A stretch of DNA of 64,000 nt from Pirellulaceae bacterium (GCA_023382975.1 JAHDXO010000037.1:1-64000), one strand, 5' to 3'. Positions 42,201 to 52,173 are shown, counted from the stretch's first letter. Translations and numbers: made by a program. The notes: a model not told the origin generated them from the letters alone.

Positions 42201-44126
42201 CCGCTCCGCCCGCGACCGATGCCGCCGGTGATCCCGTCGCGCGTCGATCCGACGAGCGATGACGCGCTGATCTACTTGGCCGATGTGTACGCCGGCCCGG
42301 GTCTGCGCGGCTTTCCGCCGGGTTCCATCAAGCAGTTGCGGATCGGCACGCATCACTACCGCTATCCCGGCAACGGCGACACCCGGGCTTCGTCGCTCGA
42401 AGGCGGCTGGGACGTCAAGCGAATTCTCGGCACGGTGCCGGTGAACGAGGACGGTTCGGCCCTGTTCCGAGTGCCCGCCAACACGCCCATCTTCGTCCAG
42501 CCGCTGGACGCCGAGGGCAAGGCGCAACAGGTGATGCGCAGTTGGTACACGGGGATGCCGGGCGAAGTCGGCTCGTGCATCGGTTGCCACGAGCGGCAGA
42601 ACGAAGGCCCGGCCAGCAAGTACTCGATGGCCGCCCTCGGTCGCCGTCCGTCGGTGATCGAGCCCTGGAACGGGCCGCCGCGCGGCTTTAGCTTCGACCG
42701 CGAGATCCAACCGGTGCTGGACCGGCGTTGCGCCGGCTGCCACCACGGCCAGCCGGTGCAGATCGGCGAGCGGACATTGACCACGTTCGATCTGCGCGCC
42801 AAGCGTTTGGTCTGGCCCGACGAAGACGATACGCCGTCGGCTCGCGCGAAGACCCGTGATGTCCAGCCGCGCGAGTACAGTCCGGCTTACATCGCGTTGC
42901 AGCAATACGTCCGCCGCCCCGGTTTCGAGGGCGACTACCACATGCCGAAGCCGGCCGAATACGAGGCGGAAACCAGCGTGTTGGTCCAGTTGCTGAAGAA
43001 AGGACACTACAACGTCCAGTTGACCGGCGAGGAATGGGAGCGGCTGTACACGTGGATCGACTACAACGTGCCGTATCCGGCCAATTGGCGGGAGAGCCAC
43101 CGGCCGCCGACCGACGAGCAGGTCGCTCGACGCGCCTTGTACAAGCAGATGTTCGCGAATCTGGACGATCGCGACGAAGATCCGCTGCCGCTGCCACCGG
43201 TCGGCCAGTTCGAGCCGCCGGCTCCGCTGCCGCCGCCCGCTGCCGCGCCGCAGATCGAGAATTGGCCGTTCACCGCCGAGCAAGCTGCCGCCATGCAGCA
43301 GGCCGTCGGGTTGCCCGCCGAGTTCCAACTGGATTTGGGCGACGGAGTGACCATGCCGCTGTCCTTGATCCCGCCGGGCCGCTTTGTGATGGGGCAGCCG
43401 GACGGGTTCGCCGACGAGTCCCCGGCGTCGGCTGTCACGATCGACCAGCCGTTCTATCTGGGCCGATTCGAGGTCACCAACCGGCAGTTCGCCCAATTCG
43501 ATCCGCAGCACAACAGCGGCGTGATGAACGAGCGGTGGAAGGACCGTTCGCGCCGCGGCACGCCGATCGACCAGCCCGACGCGCCGGTGGTACGGATCAC
43601 GTGGCTGCAAGCGATGGCCTTCTGCAATTGGCTGTCCGAGCAGACCGGTCGCCGTTGTTTCTTGCCCTCCGAGAGCCAATGGGAGTGGGCCTGCCGGGCG
43701 GGCACGGACACTCCGTTCCATGCGGGCGCGTACGAGCCCGGCATGACCGCGTTTGCAAATGTCGCCGACGAGACCGCGCGGCGCTGGAACCACGGCCGGG
43801 CCGAGACCGGGTACCAGGACGGCCGTCACTTCACGGCGCCCGGCGGTGGCTTTGCTGCCAATGCTTGGGGCCTGCACGACATGCACGGCAACGTGGCCGA
43901 ATGGTGCTCGACGGTCTACCGGCCGTATCCGTACCTTGCGGCGGACGGTCGCGACAACCTGGACGCGGCGGGTCCGCGCGTCGTCCGCGGCGGATCGTGG
44001 AACGACACGCTGCGCTTTGCCACCAGTGCTAGCCGCTGGCGTTACGAACCCTACAAACCCGTCTACAACGTGGGTTTTCGCGTGCTGGTCCAGGTTCCGG
44101 CCAACGAACCAGTAGCGCTGCGATGA
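39264..44126 (+). CDS. HzsA-like protein with two CxxCH haem sites and C-terminal formylglycine-generating-enzyme (SUMF1) domain
   Basis: A 1620-residue exported protein. After a signal peptide (LFLAYCLTIVLLTGDRL) come a discoidin-like N-terminal beta domain (ELADGEAGSLGNHGRVMVNG), a helical middle (520-690), a TolB/WD40-like propeller related to hydrazine synthase alpha (YDLHWDGQRILFSDGRTLWE, GNLHLMNADGTDERRVSF), then haem c motifs CIGCH (1105-1109) and CAGCH (1156-1160). The last ~260 residues are a SUMF1 domain (IPPGRFVMGQPDGFADESPA, EVTNRQF, LPSESQWEWACRAGT, GLHDMHGNVAEWC, RVVRGGSWND). Anammox function is not implied; such HzsA-related proteins occur widely in planctomycetes. ATG at 39264 has AAAGGAG upstream; the open frame back to 39114 looks non-coding. 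Confidence 0.85.
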   Translation: MNSRPLFLAYCLTIVLLTGDRLPVTCAVGAEPGPAAIRMETTAYERNEADFARCAERLRELHPRNLLARREANVEVDPPASVPNVFELADGEAGSLGNHGRVMVNGQPTVIHYYLGSPKPVTEVGVFSYNIDTRANQDFEVRFADNRTQPGVVPEFPDDPDLTSGPTILGADSGGFHTRFVRGDGKPLTDAPVDWVQFRIWRTHQGRAGEPAKTRTPGGATALIELEVLGAADDVLVLTEDDLRYREALRTASAEPAAVIRDDPFQSVVASFEAALSWECGQDSLALRRLGIEFGPWHVLGPIAGRETLLKPLREAAHIDLAAPLTTDGGESIAWRAQPDWKDWQTVEVPSDDAGGRRDVILLCRDLKVRRPVAQRTFSLAVSADRSVLTLLPERKRLSVRSPFGLVNGGQELELPPGDYQCLLELKPGDDGVARFAFLPQPSLSRPGAGDTNARRSRRQRLCDQVVNRFAEAEGQRQLKWEIQDEIWLARSKGAEYWLPGHVEPFLRPRYEAVIRRRLDQLDGQLTETLGVRAESLAPFRSSIGQRVESLRSDTRAERSFDDLRGSYADLALWDVAIDVSGRVRSLQLSIADQRETFTDRYLQGEDFQRQAAELEARVRANWQRFLAGEAEAGQAWLTLSSELDRAGREILLANPLLDFDRLLIVKGNPGFASNWSGPNRLGNELAILSPVSPDGQLTTVHQGNISDYDLHWDGQRILFSDGRTLWEMRTDGSELRRVSAEEPPITHYDACYLPDGKVLCVSNACEQAVPCTGQADVGNLHLMNADGTDERRVSFDQDHNWNPTVMHDGRVLYSRWEYTDTPHYFSRLLFRMNPDGTGQMEYYGSNSYWPNATYWPRPIPGHPTMISCVVSGHHGVSRAGEILLLDPARGRHEAEGAVQRIPGYGKPVEAITADQLVSDVWPRFAAPWPLSEPETHRGAGKYFLACIQHDAGSSWDLCLVDIFDNITPILTGGYMSPVPLRPRPMPPVIPSRVDPTSDDALIYLADVYAGPGLRGFPPGSIKQLRIGTHHYRYPGNGDTRASSLEGGWDVKRILGTVPVNEDGSALFRVPANTPIFVQPLDAEGKAQQVMRSWYTGMPGEVGSCIGCHERQNEGPASKYSMAALGRRPSVIEPWNGPPRGFSFDREIQPVLDRRCAGCHHGQPVQIGERTLTTFDLRAKRLVWPDEDDTPSARAKTRDVQPREYSPAYIALQQYVRRPGFEGDYHMPKPAEYEAETSVLVQLLKKGHYNVQLTGEEWERLYTWIDYNVPYPANWRESHRPPTDEQVARRALYKQMFANLDDRDEDPLPLPPVGQFEPPAPLPPPAAAPQIENWPFTAEQAAAMQQAVGLPAEFQLDLGDGVTMPLSLIPPGRFVMGQPDGFADESPASAVTIDQPFYLGRFEVTNRQFAQFDPQHNSGVMNERWKDRSRRGTPIDQPDAPVVRITWLQAMAFCNWLSEQTGRRCFLPSESQWEWACRAGTDTPFHAGAYEPGMTAFANVADETARRWNHGRAETGYQDGRHFTAPGGGFAANAWGLHDMHGNVAEWCSTVYRPYPYLAADGRDNLDAAGPRVVRGGSWNDTLRFATSASRWRYEPYKPVYNVGFRVLVQVPANEPVALR

Positions 44127-44225
44127 TCGCCGCGAACGGGCATCGATGAATCGGTCTTGATTTGCGTCGGCTGTTTTTGCTACATAGCCGACTGCTTTTC
44201 TCCGACCATTCGAGCCGTTCGGCGG

Positions 44226-45968
44226 ATGTTCATGGACCGAAGCCTTCGATTAACGATCGCCGTCAGCTTGGCCGTGCAGTTGCTGCTTGCGGCCGGCGGT
44301 GCGCCGATTCGCGCCGCCGATGCCGATCCCGGCCTGCGTTTGGTCGTGGGCGGAGTGCTGCAGCGAGTCACCGAGAGCGGACAGGTCCGGTATCAGTTGG
44401 TCGACGATCAGGGCACGGCGGCGTACGAAGTATCGTCGCGAGGCAGTCTGGAACTCGCCAATTTCCTGGGGGATCGCGTGGAGGTGGTCGGGACGCTGCA
44501 CGGCAAGGCCCGCGGTGAATTGCGCGAGATCCGCGCGGCGCGGGTTGCACGGACGGACAAGGTCGTGCCCGCGCATTTCATTCAGGCCGGGGACGATTCG
44601 CCGCGCACCGCGACCCGACTGGTTGCGGATCAGCGACCGGCGGCGGCCGATACGCCGCAACTGCAGCCCATTCCGCTGGACGCTCCTCCGCCGGATTTTC
44701 CGGACTTGCCCGAGTTTCAGGATTTGCCGCCGCTGACCGATCCCTTGATCAACGAGGAGGGCGGCGTGATTCTACAGGCACCGGACGCAACGATCGCGCC
44801 GGACGGTTTCGACGTCTATCAAAGCCCCGCCGAGATGGGATCGGGCTGTGGCCCCAAGCACAGGATTTGGGGGCAGTTTGAATTGCTGTACTGGTTGACC
44901 GACGGTACTCGCCTCCCCCCGCTGGTCACCGGCAGCGATCCGGGCACGCCCCAGTTGGACGCGGGTGTATTGGGCTTGCCGACGACGCAGATCCTGTTCG
45001 GCGATCGAGATCAATTCGACTCGTCGCGCGGCGGGTCGCGCTGGGTCCTGGGCGGATGGTTCGAACCGCAGCGGCGGTTGGGCATGCAGTTTGACATCAT
45101 CGACTTGAGCGACGAAGGGTTTTCGTACCGGGCCGAGTCGAACGGCGTCGATATCCTCGCGCGGCCCTTTACCAACGTCGATCGCGCTCTGGGGCCGGCG
45201 CAGGGTCCGGATGCGGAGTTGATTTCGTATCCCAACGTGATTGCGGGCAGCGTCGCGGTCGACGGCGAGAACGAATTCTGCTCGTTCGGCATCCACGTCC
45301 GAGGCAACATCCTGTTCCGCAACGGCTGCTTCTACAATCCCGGGGAACCGTGCGTCGGCAGTCCGTCGGGATACCGGCTGGATCTGCTGGGCGGTTACCG
45401 CTACCTGACGTTGGAGGACGCTCTCGCGATTCGGGGGCTGACCACGGTCTCTGTGACGCCTCAGGCCGGCTTCGATGTGCTGGACCAGTTCACGGCCGAC
45501 AACAATTTCCAGGGCGGCGAACTCGGCCTCCTGTACCACTACTACCGCAATCGCTGGACGTTCGACGGGGATTTGAAGTTCGCGCTGGGCCGGACCGAAC
45601 AGCGAGTGACGATCGCCGGCTCGACGGTGTTCAGCATGGTCGGCGTCGAGAACGAGTTCGACGGCGGTCTGCTGGCGCTGCCGACGAACGAAGGCCAGTA
45701 CACGCAGAGAAACACCGACTTCGTTTCCGAGTTGGGCCTGACGTTCGGATACCTGCTGACCAGCAACCTGCGGATCACGGGCGGCTATCGCGTGATTTAT
45801 TGGCCGCGGGTCGTCCGCGTCGGCAACGTGATCGATTCGACCGTCAACGGCTCGTACATCCCGGACCCCACCGTGATTCCCAGCGGGCCGCTCCGTCCCG
45901 CGTTTGCTTTTCAAGACACCAGTTTCTGGGCGCAGGGACTGAGCCTGGGCCTGGACTACCGTTGGTAG
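44226..45968 (+). CDS. BBP7-family outer-membrane beta-barrel protein
   Basis: A 580-residue exported protein matching the Planctomycete BBP7 barrel family; probably a porin-like outer-membrane protein of unknown cargo. The signal peptide is LRLTIAVSLAVQLLLAAGGA followed by APIRAAD. An N-terminal periplasmic part (50-215) has OB-like strands and a Pro/Asp-rich linker. The barrel starts at HRIWGQFELLYWLTDG, with typical RWVLGGWFEPQRRLGMQF, the conserved YRLDLLGGYRYLTLED segment and terminal Phe/Trp-rich strands ending SLGLDYRW, the outer-membrane C-terminal aromatic signature. ATG at 44226 is preferred; 44232 is also possible. The giant DUF11 gene follows 68 bases downstream. Confidence 0.88.
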   Translation: MFMDRSLRLTIAVSLAVQLLLAAGGAPIRAADADPGLRLVVGGVLQRVTESGQVRYQLVDDQGTAAYEVSSRGSLELANFLGDRVEVVGTLHGKARGELREIRAARVARTDKVVPAHFIQAGDDSPRTATRLVADQRPAAADTPQLQPIPLDAPPPDFPDLPEFQDLPPLTDPLINEEGGVILQAPDATIAPDGFDVYQSPAEMGSGCGPKHRIWGQFELLYWLTDGTRLPPLVTGSDPGTPQLDAGVLGLPTTQILFGDRDQFDSSRGGSRWVLGGWFEPQRRLGMQFDIIDLSDEGFSYRAESNGVDILARPFTNVDRALGPAQGPDAELISYPNVIAGSVAVDGENEFCSFGIHVRGNILFRNGCFYNPGEPCVGSPSGYRLDLLGGYRYLTLEDALAIRGLTTVSVTPQAGFDVLDQFTADNNFQGGELGLLYHYYRNRWTFDGDLKFALGRTEQRVTIAGSTVFSMVGVENEFDGGLLALPTNEGQYTQRNTDFVSELGLTFGYLLTSNLRITGGYRVIYWPRVVRVGNVIDSTVNGSYIPDPTVIPSGPLRPAFAFQDTSFWAQGLSLGLDYRW

Positions 45969-46036
45969 CACCAGTCGCCCGAGAACGACTCCCGATACCC
46001 TGGCTAGTTAGAGTTCTTGATGGATTGGTGAAGACG

Positions 46037-49000
46037 ATGAAACGAAACCGAAAGCTCTCCCGCCGTACCTCGCAGCGCGGGCCCGGCGGACGCTCCGCCG
46101 CGCGCCGACTGGTATTCGAGGGATTGGAAGACCGGCGACTGCTGGCAGCGACCGATCTGGCGTTTGTCACCGGAACGGTCTTTCGGGATCTCAACGGAAA
46201 CGGTTTTACGCCGGGCGAGCAGGTAGTTGGCGCCTCGGTCCAGTTGTACCGCGACGTCAACGGCAATGGTGCGTTGGACGCCGGCGATGGCGCTGCACTG
46301 GCTTCGGCCACAACGGACGCCAACGGCGCGTATCGTTTCTCGCGTCTGTCAGCCGGCAACTACTTCGTCAAGCAGCCCGCCCAGACAGTGGGCGGTGTGG
46401 CGTTGCTGGAACAGGTCAGTGCGCTGATCGCGATTTCCGCCGCCGCCGCTCAGGGCGTGCTTGGCACTCCGATCGATTCGTTCGTCACGCAGCAGACCGT
46501 GGTCGGCCCGTTCCCGGTGGGCACCGTGGCCAATTCGTCGCAGGCGGCGCCCGAAGCCCTGGGCGGCGAACGGGATTTGATCGGGGTGATGACGGCGGGC
46601 AGCAACACCGACAGCGTGACGGTGAGCAGCGGGAACAGCCGCCTGGCCTTCGACCCGTCGTTCGGCGCCGTCGGCACCTATACGATCGTCTGGGACGGCG
46701 CCGATGGAAACGGGGCCGTGCTCAACCCCACGGGACTGGGCGGCGTGGATCTGACCGCGGGCGGCACGAGCACCCACGTGCAGATGAGCATCGGCGTGGA
46801 CAAGCCCGGCGGCGTGGCGACGCTGCGGATCTATTCGAACCAGAACAATTGGTCGCAAGCCCAATTGAACCTGACGGACACCACCGGCCAGCCGGATCGC
46901 GATTATCTGATCGATCTGCAGAACGACCTGCAGATCGGCGGCGGAAGCGGCGCCAACGTCACCAGCGTCGGTGCGGTGGTGCTGGAGATCGTGGCCAATG
47001 CCAGCGCAATGGACGGCCGGATGACGGTCATCGACACGCGCGGTCCCAGCGTCTTCACGGCCGACTTTCCCAATATCAATGTGGCCGATCTGTCGTTGAG
47101 CAAAACGACCAGCACCACGATGCCGGCGGTCGGACAAAACGTCACATTTACGGTCACCGTGAACAACGCCGGGCCGGCCTCGGCCACCAACGTCGTCGTT
47201 CTGGATTTGCTACCGGCCGGGTTGACGTTGGTCAGCGCCACGCCGACCCAGGGTTCGTACTCTCCGTCCACTGGCCAATGGGCCGTCGGCTCGATCATCA
47301 ACGGCGGCTCCGCCGCGCTGCAGGTGGTGGTCACGGTCAACAGCGCGAGCCAGATCACGAACGTGGCCGAGGTGCTGTCGGTCGATCAGACCGATCCGGA
47401 TTCGACGCCGGGCAACAATCTGTCGGGCGAAGACGACTGGGCCAGCGTCGTGTTGATGCCTGCGCAGGCCGATCTTTCGCTGACCAAGTCCGCCAACAAT
47501 GTGACGCCCAACGTCAACGAAAACGTCACGTTCACCGTCGCCGTCACCAATGCCGGTCCGTCGACCGCGACGGGCGTCACCGTCAGCGATCCGTTGCCCG
47601 TCGGCTTGACCTACGTCAGCTCGAACGCGACCCGCGGCAGTTACAGTCCCATCAACGGGATCTGGACGATCGGCAACGTGGGCGTTGGGGAAAGCGTGAC
47701 GATGCAATTGATCGTTCGCGTGACGGAGGCCGGCAACCTGTCGAACACCGCCCAGATCGCCACGTCCGACCAGTTCGATCCCGATTCGACGCCGGGCAAC
47801 AATGCGACCAGCGAGGACGACCAGTCGACGGTGACCCTCGCGCCGCAATTGGCCGATCTGTCGCTGGCCATGACGGTCGACAAGGCGGCGCCCAACGTCG
47901 GCGAGAACGTGACGTTCAGCATCACGCTGTCCAACGCCGGCCCCAACACGGCCAGTGGGATCAACGTCACGGACCGTTTGCCCGACGGCTTGGCCTACGT
48001 GGCATCGTCGGCCACGGTGGGCGGCTACAATCCGACGACGGGCGTCTGGACGGTGAGTTCGCTGCCCGTCGGCGGCAACGCCAGCCTGCAATTGACGGCC
48101 CGGGTCGCCACCGTCGGTTCCAAGACCAACATCGCCGAAATCACGGCATCTCAGCAATTCGATCCGGATTCCACCCCCGGCAATAACGTGCCCACCGAGG
48201 ACGATCAGGTCAGCGTGATCGTGACGCCGCAAGCCGCCGATCTGGCCCTGACCAAGACCGTCAACAACGCGCGGCCCAACGTCGGCGAGAACGTCACGTT
48301 CACCGTGACGCTCAGCAACTTCGGGCCGAGTTCCGCCACGGGGGTCACAGTCCGCGATTCGCTGCAGAACGGTCTGTCGTTCGTCAGCGCCAAGCCGTCG
48401 CGCGGCACCTTTGACAGCACCACCCGCATCTGGAACGTCGGCCAGATCGCCGCGGGCAGCACCGCCACGCTGCAGGTTACGGCTCGGGTCGATGCCGCGA
48501 ACACCACGGTCAACTCGGCCGAAGTCGCCAGTTCCGACCAGATCGACCCGAATTCAACGCCCAACAACAACAACCAGGCCGAGAACGATCAGGCCAGCGC
48601 CAGCGTCACGCCGCAGATCGCCGATCTGTCGTTGACCAAGACCGTGGACAAAGGAAGTCCAACGGTCGGCGAGCAGGTGGAGTTCACGGTGACGGTCAGC
48701 AACAAAGGTCCGGATACCGCCACGGGCGTCTCGGTTCGCGACCAGGTTCCGACGGGGATGACCTTCGTCAGCGCGACTGCCTCGCAAGGTTCGTACAACC
48801 GAAATTCCGGTATCTGGACGGTCGGTACGCTGATCAATAGCGGCTCGGCCACGCTGCGGATCACGGCCCGGGTCGCGCAACCCGGGGTGACCACGAATGC
48901 CGCCGAAGTGATCGCGTCGGACCAGTTCGACCCGAACTCGATCCCGAACAACAACGTGCCCACCGAAGACGACCAATCCACGGCGTCCATTCAACCCGAG

Positions 49001-52000
49001 ACGGCCGACCTTTCGCTGAGCATGACGGCCGACGTGACCAATCCCAACGTCGGCGACGACGTCTCGTTTATCCTCACCCTGCGCAACGCCGGTCCCAATC
49101 GGACGTCGGGGGTCGCGGTGCGCGACCAGTTGCCCGCCGGTCTGGAATACCTTTCGTCCACGGCCAGCGTCGGCATCTACGATCCCACCGGCGGAATCTG
49201 GACCGTCGGCGAAATGGGCGTCGGCGCCACCGCCACGCTGCAAATCACCGTCAAGGTCAATCGGGCGGGCAATCAGGTGAATACCGCCGAGGTGAGTTCG
49301 TCCAGTCTGTTCGATCCGAATTCGACGCCGAACAACAACGCGCCGGGCGAGAACGACCAGGCCTCGGTCACGATCACACCGCAGCAGGCGGATCTGTCGT
49401 TGACCAAGCAGGTCGACAACGCTTCGCCCAACGTCGGCCAGACCGTGAATTTCACGCTGACCGTGTCGAATGCCGGCCCCAACGACGCCAGCGGCGTCGC
49501 CGTCCGCGACGGCTTGCCGGAGGGCCTGGGATTCGTGTCTGCCAATCCCTCGCAAGGCATCTACAACAACGCCACCGGCATCTGGATCGTCGGCGGTATC
49601 GCCAACGGCGCCCAGGCCACGCTGACCGTCAGCGCTATCGTCCAGACGCCCGAACCCAAGACGAATACGGCCGAGATCTCGGCCGCCGACCAGTTCGATC
49701 CCGATTCGACGCCCAACAACAACAATACCCGCGAAGACGATCAAGCCGCGTTGACCGTCACGCCGCAGGTCGCCGATCTATCGCTGACCAAGACGGTCGA
49801 CAACCGCACGCCGAACGTCGGCCAGAACGTCACGTTCACGCTGACGGTCAACAACGCCGGGCCCAGCGCAGCGACCAACGTCCGCGTGCGCGACATCCTG
49901 CCCGCGAGTCTCGAGTTCGTGTCGGCATCCGGTTCGACCGGCGCCTACGATCGCGAAACCGGAATCTGGACCGTGGACCGCATCGCCGCCAAAGGCAAAG
50001 TCACGTTGAACATCGTGACGAAAGTTCTCCAGTCCAGTCCCGCGACCAATCCGGCCGAGATCGTCGCCGCCGACCAGTTCGATCCGAACTCGACGCCCGG
50101 CAACAACAATCCCGACGAAGACGACCAGGCCAACGTGACGTTCACGCCGCAGATCGCCGATTTGTCGCTGACCAAGACCGTCAACACGACTCGCCCGAAC
50201 GTTGGCGAACGCGTCACGTATACCCTGTCGCTGGCCAATTCGGGACCGGACGCCGCGACCAACGTCGTGGTCAGCGACATGTTACCCGCGGGGCTCAAGT
50301 TCAATTCGGCGTTGCCGTCGCAAGGCGCCTACAACGTCAGCACGGGACTGTGGCGCGTGGGGACCGTGGCCAACGGCGCGACGGCGACCCTGCAGGTGAT
50401 CGCCACCGTGAACTCGCTGGGCGAGCAGGTGAACGTGGTCGAGGTCCGAAGCGTCGACCAATTCGATCCCGACTCGACGCCGGGCAACGGCGTTTCGACC
50501 GAGGACGACTATGCCACCGTCACCATCTTGCCGCTGGAGATCGATCTGGCCGTCCAGATGGTCGTCAACACGCCCACGCCCAATCTGGGCGACAACGTCA
50601 CCTTTACCGTCGGCGTGGCCAACACCGGTCCGGACACGGCGACCGGAGTCGTTGTGACGGACAAGTTGCCCGTGGGGCTGAGCTTTGTCAGCAGCGCCAC
50701 CTCGCAGGGCAGCTACGACGCCGGGACCGGGGTCTGGAACGTGGGCAGCCTGGCGCCGAACGTCGGCGCCACGCTCGAGATCGTCGCGCGCGTGGACCGA
50801 CTGGGCAACCTGACCAACATCGCCGAAGTCACCGCGGCCGTCCAGAAGGACTCCGACTCGACGCCCAATAACAAGAAGCCCGACGAGGACGACTACGCCG
50901 CCGTCACCGTGCGGGCCCAGGTCGCCGATCTGAATGTCACCAAGCGAGTCAACCAGGCTCAGCCCGTTCGCGACGAAGTCATCACGTTCACCCTGACGGT
51001 CAACAACGCCGGACCCGACCCGGCGACCGGCGTCAGTTTGAAGGACCAACTGCCCGAGGGACTGGTCTACGTCTCGTCGACGCCCAGTCTGGGCGAGTAC
51101 GACCCGGCCAGCGGGATCTGGGCCGTCGGCGTGCTCGATTCGGGAACCTCGGCCACCCTGGAGTTGTCCGCCCGCGTTACCGCCGCGGCCAAGGTTTCCA
51201 ACACGGCCGAGGTGTTTACCGCCGACCAAGCCGATCCGGATTCGACGCCCAACAACAACATCGAGAAAGAAGACGACCAACAGACGCTCGACATCACTCC
51301 GCAGATCGCCGAACTGACGTTGACCGTCAATGCCGCGCCGAATCCGGTCCTGTCGGGAGACCCGCTCACCTACACCATCACGGTCAGCAACAACGGACCG
51401 GCCACGGCGACCAACGTCGTGCTGACCGATCTGCTGCCGCAGTTCGGCGTCACGTTCCGCTCAGTCGAAGCCACTCAGGGCACCGGCACCGAAGATAACG
51501 GCGTAGTGACGGTTTCGATTGGCAGCCTGGCAGCCAAGAAGAGCGCGACCGTCACATTGATCGTGGACGTCAACCCGGAATTCAAGGGCGATCTGCGCAA
51601 CACGGCGACGGTCACGTCCGACCAGTTCGACACGCAAGCCGAAGACAACTCGAACACCACGACCACCGTTGCCAAGCTGCCGCCCGCGACCATCTCAGGC
51701 CGCGTCTACTTCGACGCCAACGACAACGGGATCGTCGATCCGCTGGAGATCCCGATCAGCGGCGTCAAGCTGCTGTTGAACGGCGAGGACACCGACGGCA
51801 ACCCAATCAGCGAGCAATTCATCACGGGCGCCGATGGCCGCTACGTGTTCGACGACCTGCCCCCGGGCACCTACACGGTCACGCAGGTCCAGCCCCAATA
51901 CTTCACCTCGGGCAAAGCGACGGTTGGCAATCCGGCGTTGGGGCAACTCGTCAACAACGACCAGTTCTTCTTCCAGTTGGGTTCGAACGACAAGGCCGAG

Positions 52001-52087
52001 AACTTCAACTTCGGCGACATCTTCCCCTACTACACCCGCCGCCGAGTCCTGGCCTCGACGCCGATCCTGTTCCCATCGAACCCCTGA
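46037..52087 (+). CDS. Giant surface protein: LEPR-like motif, SdrD-B-like domains and twelve DUF11 repeats
   Basis: A 2016-residue extracellular protein. The N-terminus has the planctomycete sorting-type motif FEGLEDRRLLA (27-37) after a basic stretch. An SdrD-B/Cna-B-like domain follows (TVFRDLNGNGFTPGEQ...DANGAYRFSRLSAGNYFV), then an adhesin-like part, then twelve DUF11 repeats of about 128 residues, each opening with a form of ADLSLTKTVDNxxPNVGxNV and closing with a form of SDQFDPDSTPGNN. A second SdrD-B-like domain (GRVYFDANDNGIVDPLEIPI) ends the chain. The Asp-rich repeat ends look calcium-binding. It probably forms a long stalk or matrix. ATG at 46037 is chosen; an in-frame GTG lies at 46028, and the frame further upstream is a shadow of the BBP7 gene. 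Confidence 0.9.
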   Translation: MKRNRKLSRRTSQRGPGGRSAARRLVFEGLEDRRLLAATDLAFVTGTVFRDLNGNGFTPGEQVVGASVQLYRDVNGNGALDAGDGAALASATTDANGAYRFSRLSAGNYFVKQPAQTVGGVALLEQVSALIAISAAAAQGVLGTPIDSFVTQQTVVGPFPVGTVANSSQAAPEALGGERDLIGVMTAGSNTDSVTVSSGNSRLAFDPSFGAVGTYTIVWDGADGNGAVLNPTGLGGVDLTAGGTSTHVQMSIGVDKPGGVATLRIYSNQNNWSQAQLNLTDTTGQPDRDYLIDLQNDLQIGGGSGANVTSVGAVVLEIVANASAMDGRMTVIDTRGPSVFTADFPNINVADLSLSKTTSTTMPAVGQNVTFTVTVNNAGPASATNVVVLDLLPAGLTLVSATPTQGSYSPSTGQWAVGSIINGGSAALQVVVTVNSASQITNVAEVLSVDQTDPDSTPGNNLSGEDDWASVVLMPAQADLSLTKSANNVTPNVNENVTFTVAVTNAGPSTATGVTVSDPLPVGLTYVSSNATRGSYSPINGIWTIGNVGVGESVTMQLIVRVTEAGNLSNTAQIATSDQFDPDSTPGNNATSEDDQSTVTLAPQLADLSLAMTVDKAAPNVGENVTFSITLSNAGPNTASGINVTDRLPDGLAYVASSATVGGYNPTTGVWTVSSLPVGGNASLQLTARVATVGSKTNIAEITASQQFDPDSTPGNNVPTEDDQVSVIVTPQAADLALTKTVNNARPNVGENVTFTVTLSNFGPSSATGVTVRDSLQNGLSFVSAKPSRGTFDSTTRIWNVGQIAAGSTATLQVTARVDAANTTVNSAEVASSDQIDPNSTPNNNNQAENDQASASVTPQIADLSLTKTVDKGSPTVGEQVEFTVTVSNKGPDTATGVSVRDQVPTGMTFVSATASQGSYNRNSGIWTVGTLINSGSATLRITARVAQPGVTTNAAEVIASDQFDPNSIPNNNVPTEDDQSTASIQPETADLSLSMTADVTNPNVGDDVSFILTLRNAGPNRTSGVAVRDQLPAGLEYLSSTASVGIYDPTGGIWTVGEMGVGATATLQITVKVNRAGNQVNTAEVSSSSLFDPNSTPNNNAPGENDQASVTITPQQADLSLTKQVDNASPNVGQTVNFTLTVSNAGPNDASGVAVRDGLPEGLGFVSANPSQGIYNNATGIWIVGGIANGAQATLTVSAIVQTPEPKTNTAEISAADQFDPDSTPNNNNTREDDQAALTVTPQVADLSLTKTVDNRTPNVGQNVTFTLTVNNAGPSAATNVRVRDILPASLEFVSASGSTGAYDRETGIWTVDRIAAKGKVTLNIVTKVLQSSPATNPAEIVAADQFDPNSTPGNNNPDEDDQANVTFTPQIADLSLTKTVNTTRPNVGERVTYTLSLANSGPDAATNVVVSDMLPAGLKFNSALPSQGAYNVSTGLWRVGTVANGATATLQVIATVNSLGEQVNVVEVRSVDQFDPDSTPGNGVSTEDDYATVTILPLEIDLAVQMVVNTPTPNLGDNVTFTVGVANTGPDTATGVVVTDKLPVGLSFVSSATSQGSYDAGTGVWNVGSLAPNVGATLEIVARVDRLGNLTNIAEVTAAVQKDSDSTPNNKKPDEDDYAAVTVRAQVADLNVTKRVNQAQPVRDEVITFTLTVNNAGPDPATGVSLKDQLPEGLVYVSSTPSLGEYDPASGIWAVGVLDSGTSATLELSARVTAAAKVSNTAEVFTADQADPDSTPNNNIEKEDDQQTLDITPQIAELTLTVNAAPNPVLSGDPLTYTITVSNNGPATATNVVLTDLLPQFGVTFRSVEATQGTGTEDNGVVTVSIGSLAAKKSATVTLIVDVNPEFKGDLRNTATVTSDQFDTQAEDNSNTTTTVAKLPPATISGRVYFDANDNGIVDPLEIPISGVKLLLNGEDTDGNPISEQFITGADGRYVFDDLPPGTYTVTQVQPQYFTSGKATVGNPALGQLVNNDQFFFQLGSNDKAENFNFGDIFPYYTRRRVLASTPILFPSNP

Positions 52088-52173
52088 GCGGCGAACGAGC
52101 GTTTGCACGCGCAGGCCGCTTAGGTGCCTACAGAAATCGGGATGCCAACGCGACGTGTACGATGGGCCGTCGC

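Noticed and set aside
40980..43886. Minus-strand frame of 968 codons opposite the HzsA-like gene
   Set aside because: Shadow of a strongly supported gene; the composition is Arg/His/Val-rich and there is no recognisable fold.
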